The position numbers were made by a program, and so were the translations under genes. The notes under the pieces were generated by a model that saw nothing but the letters and a program-made list of their open reading frames with translations, was not told where the DNA came from and did not search any database. Below are positions 18,014 to 26,798 of a stretch of 64,000 nucleotides of DNA, piece after piece. This DNA comes from Kaustia mangrovi (lineage in GTDB: Bacteria; Pseudomonadota; Alphaproteobacteria; Rhizobiales; Im1): positions 4,516,501-4,580,500 of the forward strand of contig NZ_CP058214.1 of assembly GCF_015482775.1 (NCBI RefSeq), written 5' to 3'. The stretch's first letter is position 1; the number at the start of each line of letters is the position of its first letter.

Positions 18014-19207
18014 ATGGACAAGACGACGGGTTTCGATCTCGACCGCATTCGCGCGGACACGCCCGCGACGGCGGGGCTCATCCATCTCAACAATGCCGGC
18101 GCGGCTTTGCCGCCGGAGCCTGTGGTGCGCGCCATCTGCGACCATATCGCTCTGGAGGCGCGGCTCGGCGGATACGAGGCGGCCGACGCGGAGCGTGCGC
18201 GTATCGAGGCGGTCTACGATTCGCTCGCCCGGCTGGTGAACGCGTCCCGGCCGGAGATCGCGCTCATGCCCCATGCGACGGCGGCCTGGCAGCTCGCCTT
18301 CTATGCGCTCGACTTCCGGGCGGGCGACCGCATCCTGACCGCGCGGGCCGAATATGCCGCCAACTATGTGGCTTATCTCCAGATGAGCCGGCGCACGGGC
18401 TGTGTGATCGAGACCATCCCCGACGACGAGACGGGCGCCATCGACACGGGCGCGCTGGAGCGCATGATCGACGGGCGCGTGAAGCTCGTCTCGGTCACCT
18501 GGTTGCCGACCAATGGCGGGCTCGTGAACCCGGCCGCCGAGATCGGCCGCATCGCGCGCGCCCACGGGGTGCCCTATCTCCTCGACGCGTGCCAGGCGGT
18601 CGGCCAGATGCCGGTGGATGTGGAGGCGCTGGGATGCGATTTCCTGAGCGCCACGGGCCGGAAGTTCCTGCGGGGGCCGCGCGGCACGGGCTTCCTCTAT
18701 GTGCGAAAGAGCTGGCTCGACCGGCTCGAGCCGCCCATGCTCGATCACTATGGCGCGCCATGGGTCTCGTCCGATGCCTATGAGCTGCGGTCCGACGCGC
18801 GCCGCTTCGAGTGCTGGGAGAAGCCCTACGCCCTGACGCTCGGCCTTGGCACGGCGGCGGATTATGCGCTGGCGCTCGGCCTGGAGACCATTCGCGACCG
18901 GGCCTGGCGCCTTGCGGAGACGTTGCGCGCCGGGCTCGCCCGGATACCCAGCATCACGGTGCGCGATCTCGGCCATGAGCGCTCCGCCATCGTCACATTC
19001 GACCATGACCGCGTGCCGGCCGGCGACATCAAGGCGGCGATGCGCGGGGCAGGGATCAATGTCAGCGTGTCCTCGCCCTCCAGCACGCTCCTGGACGCGA
19101 CCGCCCGGGCCCTGCCGCCGGTGGTGCGCGTCTCGCCGCACTACTACAACAGCGAGGCCGAGATCGCGGCTGTCCTCGACAGGCTCGAGGAGATTGCTGG
19201 CCAGTGA
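18014..19207 (+). CDS. Class V aminotransferase (PLP-dependent, cysteine desulfurase/isopenicillin-N-epimerase-like)
   Basis: 397 residues from ATG 18014. PLP-binding residues can be placed: PHATAAWQLAFYAL (phosphate binding), LLDACQAVGQMPVDV (Asp to the pyridine nitrogen), and the Schiff-base lysine in SATGRKFLRGPRGTGFLY. The C-terminal RVSPHYYNSEAEIAAVLDRL is typical of class V enzymes acting on small amino acids. No persulfide-forming Cys loop is obvious, so desulfurase activity is not supported. Precise reaction unknown. Transcribed alone. Confidence 0.85.
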   Translation: MDKTTGFDLDRIRADTPATAGLIHLNNAGAALPPEPVVRAICDHIALEARLGGYEAADAERARIEAVYDSLARLVNASRPEIALMPHATAAWQLAFYALDFRAGDRILTARAEYAANYVAYLQMSRRTGCVIETIPDDETGAIDTGALERMIDGRVKLVSVTWLPTNGGLVNPAAEIGRIARAHGVPYLLDACQAVGQMPVDVEALGCDFLSATGRKFLRGPRGTGFLYVRKSWLDRLEPPMLDHYGAPWVSSDAYELRSDARRFECWEKPYALTLGLGTAADYALALGLETIRDRAWRLAETLRAGLARIPSITVRDLGHERSAIVTFDHDRVPAGDIKAAMRGAGINVSVSSPSSTLLDATARALPPVVRVSPHYYNSEAEIAAVLDRLEEIAGQ

Positions 19208-19407
19208 GCGGCGGCGGTCGCGCGGGAGGCGGGCGCCTTTCCATGCCCGGGCGTCTCGATCTTCGGACATGGTGTTGCCTTGAACGCAACACATACGATC
19301 CGCAATTCGACTATGGCACGCCAAGCGATACGGATACCTTGCCGCATTCGTCAAAATCATGACGGGCCGGCGCGACGGGGCGCGCCCAGGGTCCGGGGAG
19401 GCATGAT

Positions 19408-20241
19408 ATGGAAGCACTACGGAACACGGCGACGCTCTGGCGGCTGCATCTCGCCGTGCTCGTCATCACTATCGTTTCGGAGCTGATCGGCATTCGCAAG
19501 ATCCCGATCGGTATCGGCGCGATCCTTCTTCTGCCGCTGCTCTACGCCTTCGTCTTCGGGCTTCTGGTCAACCCGAATGTGGTGAAGGGGGCCCGCAAGC
19601 TGATCGGCGAGCGCGAGGTGAAGGCGGCGACCCCGCTCATCGTCATCGCGATCATGCCGTTCATCGCCAAGTTCGGCACGACCATCGGGCCCGCCATGGA
19701 CAAGATCATCGCCGCGGGCCCGGCGCTCCTGCTTCAGGAGCTCGGCAATCTCGGCACCATCGTGATCGCCTTCCCGATTGCGGTCTGGGTGCTGCGCATG
19801 GGCCGGGAAGCGATCGGGGCGACCTTCTCCATCGCGCGCGAGCCCAATATCGCCATCATCGCCGACCGCTATTCCCTGAAGAGCCCCGAGGGCGCGGGCG
19901 TCATGGGCGTCTATGTGGTGGGCACGCTGTTCGGCACCTTCGCCTTTGCCATCATGGCCTCGCTCTTCGCCTCCTTCGAGGTGTTCGATCCACGCGCGCT
20001 CGCCATGGCCTGCGGCGTCGGCAGCGGGTCGATGATGGCGGCCTGCTCCGGCGCGCTTGCCTCCGCCCTGCCGGAGATGAAGGACGAGATCCTCGCGCTC
20101 GCCGGCGCGAGCAACCTTCTGACCTATGCCACCGGCCTCTATGCGGCACTCTTCATCGCCCTGCCGGTGGTGGAGAAGCTCTACGGCCTGTGCCGGCCCG
20201 GTGACGCCGCCGGCGCCCCGACCTACGCGAAAGGGGAGTGA
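19408..20241 (+). CDS. DUF3100 family membrane protein
   Basis: 277-residue polytopic inner-membrane protein with about eight hydrophobic segments. It has a basic loop after helix 2 (NVVKGARKLIGEREVKAAT) and glycine-rich segments GVGSGSMMAACSGAL and YVVGTLFGTFAFAIM typical of DUF3100. Members pair with a second small membrane protein, as here, and are presumed transporters. The stop lies 5 bp before the next gene's ATG, so the two are co-translated. Substrate unknown. Confidence 0.85.
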   Translation: MEALRNTATLWRLHLAVLVITIVSELIGIRKIPIGIGAILLLPLLYAFVFGLLVNPNVVKGARKLIGEREVKAATPLIVIAIMPFIAKFGTTIGPAMDKIIAAGPALLLQELGNLGTIVIAFPIAVWVLRMGREAIGATFSIAREPNIAIIADRYSLKSPEGAGVMGVYVVGTLFGTFAFAIMASLFASFEVFDPRALAMACGVGSGSMMAACSGALASALPEMKDEILALAGASNLLTYATGLYAALFIALPVVEKLYGLCRPGDAAGAPTYAKGE

Positions 20242-20246
20242 CGCCC

Positions 20247-20732
20247 ATGTCGACCGCAGTCGCTGAGACCTCCAGGCGCCCGCATATCGACCTTGGCCAG
20301 CACGCTGTCGTGCTGGTGGTCGTGTCCATCCTCTGCCTCGTCGCCAACACGGTCGGGGCGGGGCTTCCCGTTGGGGCCGGCCTCGTCGGCATCGTCGTGC
20401 TCTACGCCATCGTCATGGTCGGGCTGATGCTTGCCAAGTGGATGCCGTTCTACCTGCCGAGTGTGGCGTGGATCTCGCTTGTGGGCATCGTCGCGACGCT
20501 CAACGGCGTTCCCGGCTCGCAATGGGTCGTGGATCAGGTCTCCAACGTCAACTTCCTCGTGCTCGCGACGCCGTGCCTGGCCTATGCGGGTCTCGCCATC
20601 GCGCGCGAGGAGATCGATATCGCCAAGACGTCGGGCTGGCGCATCTTCATCGTCGCGCTGTTCGTGCTGCTCGGCACCTATCTCGGCTCCGTGGTTATCG
20701 CGGACCTGATGCTCCAGTGGCAGGGCATCTGA
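20247..20732 (+). CDS. Small membrane protein, partner of DUF3100 transporter
   Basis: 161 residues with four or five predicted transmembrane helices (HAVVLVVVSILCLVANTV, GLVGIVVLYAIVMVGLML, FYLPSVAWISLVGIVATL, IFIVALFVLLGTYLGSVVI). ATG 20247 is preceded by AAAGGGGAG; a GTG at 20238 in the same frame overlaps the DUF3100 stop. It most likely forms a two-subunit carrier with the DUF3100 protein. Ends before a strong terminator at 20759. Confidence 0.78.
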   Translation: MSTAVAETSRRPHIDLGQHAVVLVVVSILCLVANTVGAGLPVGAGLVGIVVLYAIVMVGLMLAKWMPFYLPSVAWISLVGIVATLNGVPGSQWVVDQVSNVNFLVLATPCLAYAGLAIAREEIDIAKTSGWRIFIVALFVLLGTYLGSVVIADLMLQWQGI

Positions 20733-20758
20733 GCGCGGCAGAAAACGGTTGAGACCGG

Positions 20759-20790
20759 CGGGCGGCTCTGGAACCGGAGCCGCCCGTTTT
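20759..20790 (+). terminator. Rho-independent terminator after the DUF3100 pair
   Basis: Stem CGGGCGGCT / AGCCGCCCG with a 10-nt loop, followed directly by TTTT. It lies 27 bp after the stop of the small membrane protein gene and separates it from dps. Confidence 0.85.
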
Positions 20791-20917
20791 GCGTTTGGTC
20801 AAGTGCAACAGCATCGCGGCTTGTTAGGGTAGCCTTCCATGGGTCGCCTGCAGGCCCGAAGCCCCACCAATGCGACACGCCCGTTTTCCAATCGATCTGA
20901 GAAAGGACACCAGAGCC

Positions 20918-21388
20918 ATGTCGGGTAATATCGAGCTTACCGATCAGGCGAAGAAGGCCTGTGCCGACGCGATGTTCAAGGCGCTTTCGGACACCTTCGT
21001 GCTCTATCTGAAGACGCACAATTTCCACTGGAACGTGGTCGGCCCGCAGTTCGTGAGCCTGCACAAGCTGTTCGAGGACCAGTATCAGGATCTCTGGAAC
21101 ACGCTGGACGAGATGGCGGAGCGCATCCGGGCGCTCGGCCAGCCGGTGGACGGCACCACGGCGAGCTTCAAGAACGCCGCCGAGATCAAGGAAACCGATG
21201 CGCGCCCCGCCGCCAAGGACATGCTGAAGGAACTCGTCGCCGACAACGAGACGGCGGTGCGCACGATCCGTGCGGCCTTCTCTACCGTCGACGAGGCGGG
21301 CGACGAGGCGAGCGCCGATCTCCTGACGGACCGGTTGAGCTATCACGAAAAGCAGATCTGGATGATGAAGAGCCTGCTCGAGGCATAG
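20918..21388 (+). CDS. dps: Dps-family ferritin-like DNA-binding/iron-storage protein
   Basis: 156 residues. The ferroxidase centre motif is clear: THNFHWNVVGPQFVSLHKLFEDQYQ followed by D in LDEMAERIRALG. Forms a 12-mer shell that oxidises and stores iron with peroxide and shields DNA under stress. ATG 20918 follows AGAAAGGACACC; a longer in-frame start at 20870 is less likely. The N-terminus is short with few lysines, so DNA binding is uncertain. No OxyR or Fur site was recognised in the 127 bp after the upstream terminator. Confidence 0.93.
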   Translation: MSGNIELTDQAKKACADAMFKALSDTFVLYLKTHNFHWNVVGPQFVSLHKLFEDQYQDLWNTLDEMAERIRALGQPVDGTTASFKNAAEIKETDARPAAKDMLKELVADNETAVRTIRAAFSTVDEAGDEASADLLTDRLSYHEKQIWMMKSLLEA

Positions 21389-21481
21389 CGCCATCCACCC
21401 TGGGGGCTATTGCGCGCTTTACGCCGGACCCCCGCGATGCGACCCTCCTCCCGAAACCGGATATCGAGGGAGGAGGCGAGC

Positions 21482-21892
21482 ATGGCCGTCGGACTTCTCG
21501 TGAATATCGACGTGGACGATCTCGACCGGGCCACGGCTTTCTATTGCGATGCGTTCGGGCTCGACATCGGGCGCCGCTTCGGCGGCGAGGTCATCGAGCT
21601 GATCGGCGCCTCCTCGCCCATCTACCTCCTCTCCAAGCCGGCTGGCAGCGCGGCCACCTCAACGACCGGCCAGACGCGGGACTATGACCGCCACTGGACC
21701 CCGGTCCATCTCGATATCGTCGTTCCCGACATCGAAGCAGCCGTCGCCCGCGCCGAAACGGCCGGTGCACGCATCGAGTCCCCGGTCAAGACCAGCAGCT
21801 GGGGACGGCTTGCCATGATCTCCGATCCCTTCGGACACGGCCTGTGCCTGATCGAGTTCATCGGGCGGGGCTATGACGAGATCGCTGATTGA
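21482..21892 (+). CDS. VOC-family (glyoxalase/bleomycin resistance-like) protein
   Basis: 136 residues with two beta-alpha-beta-beta-beta halves: VGLLVNIDVDDLDRATAFYCDAFGLDIG and VHLDIVVPDIEAAVARAETAGARIE, ending in ISDPFGHGLCLIEFIGRGYDE. Metal-ligand positions (His in VHLDI, Glu in LIEF) are present. ATG 21482 has GAGGAGGCGAGC upstream. Probably a lyase or dioxygenase-type small enzyme; no specific reaction can be named. Confidence 0.87.
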   Translation: MAVGLLVNIDVDDLDRATAFYCDAFGLDIGRRFGGEVIELIGASSPIYLLSKPAGSAATSTTGQTRDYDRHWTPVHLDIVVPDIEAAVARAETAGARIESPVKTSSWGRLAMISDPFGHGLCLIEFIGRGYDEIAD

Positions 21893-21917
21893 GGCGCCAA
21901 TCGGCAGGGAAGCGGAA

Positions 21918-22175
21918 ATGGCAAGCACTCTTGACGGCGGTCGCGCCTGCGGCTCGGTTCGCTATCGCCTGGAGGACGAGCCGATCGTCGTCCATTGCTG
22001 CCACTGCCGCTTCTGCCAGCGCATGAGCGGATCCGCCTTCGGTCTCAATGCGATGATCGAAACCGAGCGGGTGACCCTTCTGGGCCGGACCCTGCCGGAG
22101 CCCGTTCCAACGCCCCCGACGCACCCGAAGGGGCAGGTCTGGTATCGCTGCCCCTCTTGCCAGGTATCGGTGTAG
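21918..22175 (+). pseudogene. GFA-domain (glutathione-dependent formaldehyde-activating-like) zinc protein, C-terminally truncated
   Basis: 85 residues with GFA zinc ligands: ACGSVRYRL, HCCHCRFCQRMSG and RCPSCQVSV. Family proteins run about 130-140 residues and continue after this point with V-W-S and a further domain. Here the Trp codon position reads TAG (22173-22175), and the following in-frame codons give SGEANARIGAALDRGT, which looks like a degraded continuation. A TGG to TAG nonsense change is the simplest reading. The protein may be non-functional. Confidence 0.65.
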
Positions 22176-22352
22176 AGCGGGGAGGCGAATGCGCGTATCG
22201 GTGCGGCCCTCGACCGGGGGACTTGAAAGCCGTATCCGGGCGCTTTATCACAAGGGCTGGTTGCGGCTTTGCGTTCTTGCGTTGACGGCCTTGCCACAGG
22301 TCCTTTTCTCACCGCTTCCGGGACAACCCTTCTCCCTCCCTCGCGGGGCCCC

Positions 22353-23282
22353 ATGCGCTTCTACATCTTTCTCGCGCTCGCGCCCCTCTTCTGGGCCAGC
22401 AACTGGGTCGTCGGCCGCGGGCTGCACGAGATCGTGCCGCCGGTCGGGCTGAACTTCGCGCGCTGGACGGTGGCCTTCCTCGTCATCGCGCCGTGGGGCG
22501 TGCCGCGGGTCGTCAGGGCATGGCCCGTGGTGAAACAGAACTGGAAGGTGCTTGGCGTGCTCGGCCTTCTGGGCGCCGGCCTGTTCCAGACCATGATCTA
22601 TCTGGGGCTCAATTTCACCACGGTGATCAATGCCGTGGTCATCAACTCCACGCTCTCCTTCTTCATGCTGATTATCAGTTGGCTGATGCTGCGCGAACCC
22701 ATGACGCGGCTGCAGATCGTCGGCGTCCTCATCTCCTTCGTCGGCATACTGGTCATCGTGGGGAGGGGGGACCCGGCCTTCGTCCTCGACATGCATTTCG
22801 GGCTCGGCGACCTCCTCATCCTCTGCGCCATGCCGCTCTGGGCGCTCTATTCGGTGATCCTGAAGCGCTGGCCGCCGAGCCTGCCGGCCTTCGAGACACT
22901 GACGGTCATCTCCGGCATCGGCTTCCTCGTCATGTTGGTGCTCTATACGGGCGATGCGGTGCTCTTCGGCCGCCACCTGCCGCTCGACGACGGGCGCATC
23001 TGGGCGGCCATCGCCTATGTCGGCATCGTTCCGACCATCGCGGCCTTCTTCTGCTGGAACGAGGGGATCCGCGGGCTCGGCCCCAATATGGCGAGCTTTC
23101 TCTATCCGCTCATGCCGGTCTACGGCATGGTGCTCGCCATCATCTTCCTCGGCGAGGCGCTTCATGCCTATCAGGTCGCAGCCCTCGCGATCATCCTCGT
23201 CGGCGTCTATCTGTGCACCGCCTTCCAGCCGAAACGGGCAGGGGCCGCGCGTGCGCCCGCGCCGTCACGCAGCCGTCACTGA
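22353..23282 (+). CDS. EamA/DMT-superfamily transporter
   Basis: 309-residue inner-membrane protein with ten predicted helices in two EamA repeats. The first begins FLALAPLFWASNWVVGRGL and the second FGLGDLLILCAMPLWALYSVILKRW. The end-of-repeat motif YPLMPVYGMVLAIIFLGEAL is diagnostic. Drug/metabolite exporters of this type move amino acids or small metabolites; the substrate is unknown. ATG 22353 gives the canonical N-terminus. Followed 70 bp later by btaA. Confidence 0.9.
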   Translation: MRFYIFLALAPLFWASNWVVGRGLHEIVPPVGLNFARWTVAFLVIAPWGVPRVVRAWPVVKQNWKVLGVLGLLGAGLFQTMIYLGLNFTTVINAVVINSTLSFFMLIISWLMLREPMTRLQIVGVLISFVGILVIVGRGDPAFVLDMHFGLGDLLILCAMPLWALYSVILKRWPPSLPAFETLTVISGIGFLVMLVLYTGDAVLFGRHLPLDDGRIWAAIAYVGIVPTIAAFFCWNEGIRGLGPNMASFLYPLMPVYGMVLAIIFLGEALHAYQVAALAIILVGVYLCTAFQPKRAGAARAPAPSRSRH

Positions 23283-23352
23283 CGCTGTGTAGCGATGTCT
23301 CCCGAAGACGGGGCGGGCTCCGAATCGGCCCCTCAAGCGGGAGAACGGCACG

Positions 23353-24594
23353 GTGTCCGGCACCACGATCCGGCGGGGCGAGACCCGCAACAGGCTGAAG
23401 GCGGCGGTACACCGCCATCGCGCGGCGAGTGGCAACGGCGTTCTGGAACGCCTCTTCACCTTCGCCTTCAAGGGGCTCGTCTACCCACAGATCTGGGAAG
23501 ATCCGGAGATCGATCTGGAGGCCCTGGAGATCGGTCCGGACCACCATGTGGTCACCATCGCGTCGGGCGGCTGCAATGTGCTGAGCTACCTCACGGCCGA
23601 TCCGGCGCGCGTTACCGCCGTCGACCTCAACCGCGCCCATGTCGCGCTCACGCGGCTGAAGCTCGCCGCGGCCCGCCAGCTTCCCACCTACGAGACCTTC
23701 TACCGGTTCTTCGGCGAGGCCGACGAGCGCGCCAACATCGCCGTCTATGACCGGTTCCTCAAAGGCCGCCTCGATCGCGAGACGCGCGCCTACTGGGAAA
23801 CGCGCACCGTGACCGGGCGCCGGCGCATCACGCTGTTCGCCCGCGACCTCTACCGCCACGGGCTGCTCGGCAAGTTCATCGGGCTGGCGCATGCCACGGC
23901 GCGGCTTTATGGCATCGACCCGAAGCTGATCCTTCAGGCGCGCTCGCTGGACGAGCAGCGCAGCGTGTTCGAGACGCTCTATGCGCCGCTGTTCGACCGG
24001 CGGCTGGTGCGCTGGGCGACGGGGCGGCGCGTCGCGCTGTTCGGGCTCGGCATTCCGCCCCAGCAATACGAGGCGCTGGCCTCCGCCGGCGCCGGCGACA
24101 TGACACTGGTACTGCGCGAGCGGTTGGAGCGGCTTGCCTGCGGCTTTCCGGTGTCGGAGAACTACTTCGCCTGGCAGGCCTTCGCGCGCGGCTATGCACC
24201 GGATGCCTCCGGGCCGCTGCCGCCCTATCTCAGGCGTGAGCACTTTCGCCGGATCGCGGGCCGGGTGGAGCGCGTGCGCGTGCTCAACACCTCCTATACC
24301 GATTTCCTCGCCGAGCAGCCGGATGCCAGCGTCGACCGCTATGTGCTGCTCGACGCGCAGGACTGGATGACCGACCAGCAGCTCGACGCGCTGTGGACGC
24401 AGATCACCCGTACGGCGGCGCCTGGGGCGCGCGTCGTCTTCCGCACGGCCGCGGAGCCGAGCCTGCTGCCCGGACGGGTGAGCGACGCCATCCTCGGGCG
24501 CTGGACCTATGAGGAGGAGCGCTCCCGTTCCCTCACGGCCCGCGACCGGGCCTCGATCTATGGAGGCGTCCATCTCTACAGGCTCGATGGATAA
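23353..24594 (+). CDS. btaA: S-adenosylmethionine:diacylglycerol 3-amino-3-carboxypropyltransferase (BtaA, DUF3419)
   Basis: 413 residues. First enzyme of betaine-lipid (DGTS) synthesis, which transfers the aminocarboxypropyl group of SAM to diacylglycerol. Signature regions are FAFKGLVYPQIWEDPEIDLEAL, the SAM-binding IASGGCNVLSYLTADPARVTAVDLN, and the C-terminal YVLLDAQDWMTDQQLDALW. It overlaps btaB by 8 bp, giving the standard btaA-btaB operon. Betaine lipids replace phospholipids under phosphate limitation in many alphaproteobacteria. No Pho box could be identified with confidence. Confidence 0.92.
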   Translation: MSGTTIRRGETRNRLKAAVHRHRAASGNGVLERLFTFAFKGLVYPQIWEDPEIDLEALEIGPDHHVVTIASGGCNVLSYLTADPARVTAVDLNRAHVALTRLKLAAARQLPTYETFYRFFGEADERANIAVYDRFLKGRLDRETRAYWETRTVTGRRRITLFARDLYRHGLLGKFIGLAHATARLYGIDPKLILQARSLDEQRSVFETLYAPLFDRRLVRWATGRRVALFGLGIPPQQYEALASAGAGDMTLVLRERLERLACGFPVSENYFAWQAFARGYAPDASGPLPPYLRREHFRRIAGRVERVRVLNTSYTDFLAEQPDASVDRYVLLDAQDWMTDQQLDALWTQITRTAAPGARVVFRTAAEPSLLPGRVSDAILGRWTYEEERSRSLTARDRASIYGGVHLYRLDG

Positions 24595-25267
24595 CGGGGC
24601 CGGGCTTTCCGGCGGCGCGGTCGCTGGCCGGATGGATCGCATCTACCGCTATCAGCGGTATGTCTACGATGCGACGCGGAAATACTATCTCATCGGCCGC
24701 GACAGGCTGATCGACGAACTCGCCCCGGCGCCCGGCGATCATGTGCTGGAGCTCGGCTGCGGCACGGGTCGCAATCTCGTGGCAGCGGCCCTGCGCTATC
24801 CCCGGGCGCACTTCACCGGGGTCGACATCTCCTCGGAGATGCTGAAGAGCGCGGAGCGCTCCGTGCGCGCCGCCGGGGTCGGGTCCCGCGTCCGGCTCGT
24901 CAGGGGCGATGCCGCTGCCGTCGGCGCCGACCGGATCGGGCCCGACGGGCGTTTCGGCCGGGTCTTCTTCTCCTATTCCCTCTCCATGATTCCCGACTGG
25001 CAGGGCGCGCTCGACCGCGGGCTTGCCGCGCTCGCCCCGGGAGGCCGGCTCCATATCGTGGATTTCGGCCAGCAGGAGCGGCTTCCCGTCCTCGCGGGCC
25101 GGGCCGTCTTCGCCTGGCTCGCCTATAACCACGTCACGCCCCGGGCGGGCCTGGAGGAGGCGCTGGCCGACCGCGCGGCGCGCCATGGCCTGCGTCTCGA
25201 CTACCACCGCCTCGCGCGTGGCTATACCCACTACGCCATCCTTCGCGACGCCGAACAGCGCTCCTGA
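24587..25267 (+). CDS. btaB: DGTS N-methyltransferase (BtaB)
   Basis: 226-residue class I SAM methyltransferase. Motif I is VLELGCGTGRNLVAAAL, followed by FTGVDISSEML and a post-motif FFSYSLSMIPDW. It trimethylates the amino group made by BtaA to give diacylglyceryl-N,N,N-trimethylhomoserine. The N-terminal MDRIYRYQRYVYDATRKYYLIGRD is typical of BtaB. Start ATG 24587 lies inside the last codons of btaA, so the genes are translationally coupled. Confidence 0.91.
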   Translation: MDNGAGLSGGAVAGRMDRIYRYQRYVYDATRKYYLIGRDRLIDELAPAPGDHVLELGCGTGRNLVAAALRYPRAHFTGVDISSEMLKSAERSVRAAGVGSRVRLVRGDAAAVGADRIGPDGRFGRVFFSYSLSMIPDWQGALDRGLAALAPGGRLHIVDFGQQERLPVLAGRAVFAWLAYNHVTPRAGLEEALADRAARHGLRLDYHRLARGYTHYAILRDAEQRS

Positions 25268-25381
25268 GTTCCATCATGCGGAAGACAGAGCGGGTCGGCC
25301 TTGCCGGCGCGCCAGAGCGCCACATATCAATCTGATAATTCCGTAGTGACCATTCCTGAAACTGAACGGGACACATCGACC

Positions 25382-26104
25382 ATGGACGCCCAAGGCCCGA
25401 AAGACTCCGTTGCGCTCTATTACTGGCCGACGCCGAATGGCTGGAAGATCACCATCATGCTGGAGGAATGCGGGCTGCCCTACGAGGTCCGCTATGTGGA
25501 TATCGGCAAGGGCGAACAGTTCGAGCCCGCTTTCCTGGAGATTTCGCCGAACAACCGCATGCCGGCCATCGTCGATCCGGACGGGCCGGGCGGCGAGCCG
25601 GTCTCGGTGTTCGAGTCCGGGGCGATCCTGCGATATCTGGGCGAGAAGACGGGACGGTTCTACCCCGCCGATCCGCGCGCCCGGATCGAGGTGGACCAGT
25701 GGCTCTTCTGGCAGATGGGCGGGCTCGGGCCCATGGCGGGACAGGCCCATCATTTCCGCCAGTATGCGCGCGAGCAGATCCCCTATGCCATCGACCGCTA
25801 TACGCGCGAGGTGGCGCGCCTTTACGGCGTCATGGATCGCCGCCTCGCCGACAGGGACTATCTGGCGGGCGACTATTCCATCGCCGACATGGCGAGCTTT
25901 CCCTGGGTGAAGCCCTACAAGCGCCAGGGGCAGGATCTGGACGACTTCCCCAATCTGCGCCGGTGGTTCGACCGCATCGTGGCCCGGCCCGCCGTGGAAC
26001 GTGCGCTGAAGGTCGGCGAGGAGAAGAGGGGCGATCCCTCGCGCCTCAAGACCGACGACGAGGCCCACGCCATCCTGTTCGGCGGCCAGCCGTCGAAGAG
26101 CTAG
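25382..26104 (+). CDS. Glutathione S-transferase, nu-class-like (YfcG/YghU type)
   Basis: 240 residues. The N-terminal domain has YYWPTPNGWKITIMLEE, NNRMPAIVDPDGPG and SVFESGAILRYLGEKTG. The helical domain has WQMGGLGPMAGQAHHF and DYSIADMASFPWVKPYKRQG, a pair characteristic of YfcG/YghU enzymes with disulfide-bond reductase activity. The Thr-Pro-Asn-Gly motif is the glutathione-activating site of that class. ATG 25382 gives the usual start; upstream codons lack a ribosome site. Confidence 0.9.
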   Translation: MDAQGPKDSVALYYWPTPNGWKITIMLEECGLPYEVRYVDIGKGEQFEPAFLEISPNNRMPAIVDPDGPGGEPVSVFESGAILRYLGEKTGRFYPADPRARIEVDQWLFWQMGGLGPMAGQAHHFRQYAREQIPYAIDRYTREVARLYGVMDRRLADRDYLAGDYSIADMASFPWVKPYKRQGQDLDDFPNLRRWFDRIVARPAVERALKVGEEKRGDPSRLKTDDEAHAILFGGQPSKS

Positions 26105-26129
26105 GGCGTTTGCCTGTCTGATTGAATCG

Positions 26130-26207
26130 GCACCGGCCCGCTCCCCCACCCGGCCACCCACGGAAGTATGATCTCATGGGTGGCCGGGTGGGGGAGCGGG
26201 CCGGTGC
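26130..26207. repeat. 31-bp perfect inverted repeat
   Basis: Arms at 26130-26160 and 26177-26207 are perfect reverse complements, starting GCACCGGCCCGC and ending GGCCACCCA, around a 16-nt AT-richer centre. It sits between the converging GST gene and the small secreted-protein gene. It could be a strong bidirectional terminator, but the arms are unusually long and no T-tract follows immediately. Confidence 0.85.
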
Positions 26208-26239
26208 AGCCTGATCGGAAAACGCTCCAGGACGTTACG

Positions 26240-26280
26240 CTGTCCGTCATTGCCGGACGTGTTCCGGCAATGACGGACAG
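26240..26280. repeat. 18-bp perfect inverted repeat
   Basis: Arms 26240-26257 and 26263-26280 (beginning CTGTCCGTCATTGCCGGA) with a 5-nt loop. Same family of extragenic palindromes with GTCATTGCCGG as seen near 470-485. The remainder of 26105-26498 shows no coding signal. Confidence 0.8.
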
Positions 26281-26498
26281 AACGGGAAACGGTCCCGACG
26301 CATCTCGCGGCAAATGGCAATTCGGCCCCGGCGCATGACGGGAGATGGGGGCCACGGCCCGCACTCCGGCGACGTCACGAGGCTGCGGGCTCACTCACGA
26401 ACAATTACGCCGTCCTGGCAGTTTGGGCCGGACGGCGATTGCAGTCCTGCGATGATCGGGCAGGCGCGGCGGGCTTGGCCCCCCGCCGGGCTTGGACC

Positions 26499-26798
26499 CT
26501 ACCAGTGCGTGTAGACGTCGCTCGGCGGGTTGAAGTCGTGATTCTGGAAGTTGTCGAGCTGCTGCAGGAAGATTCGCTTGTCCTGCTTGTCGCGCCAGAT
26601 TTCGGTCTCGCGCACATCGGCGCCGGCATCCACCCGGTCCTGGGGACTGTTCAGCGGCGGCAACCGGTCGTCGCCGGGCGCATAGGTGAAGCCCTTGGGA
26701 ATGAACTGCTCTGTCGCCTGAACGGCCGCGGGCACCACCGCAGCCACGGCCAGCGCGGAAAGAGCAAGCATCGGGACGGTCCCGAATTTCAGGGTCAT
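26499..26798 (-). CDS. Small secreted protein of unknown function
   Basis: 99 residues. N-terminal Sec signal (PMLALSALAVAAVVPAAVQA, predicted cut before TEQFIPKG), then a short acidic mature chain with GDDRLPPLNSPQDRVDAGADVRETEIWRDK and an aromatic end (FNPPSDVYTHW). No Cys and no membrane anchor beyond the signal. I do not recognise the family. ATG 26798 follows GGAGAAGCCC. Monocistronic, probably periplasmic. Confidence 0.65.
   Translation of the reverse strand: MTLKFGTVPMLALSALAVAAVVPAAVQATEQFIPKGFTYAPGDDRLPPLNSPQDRVDAGADVRETEIWRDKQDKRIFLQQLDNFQNHDFNPPSDVYTHW

Noticed and set aside
18005-19417. 470-codon minus-strand frame opposite the class V aminotransferase
   Set aside because: The plus strand carries all PLP-enzyme motifs; the antisense frame has none.
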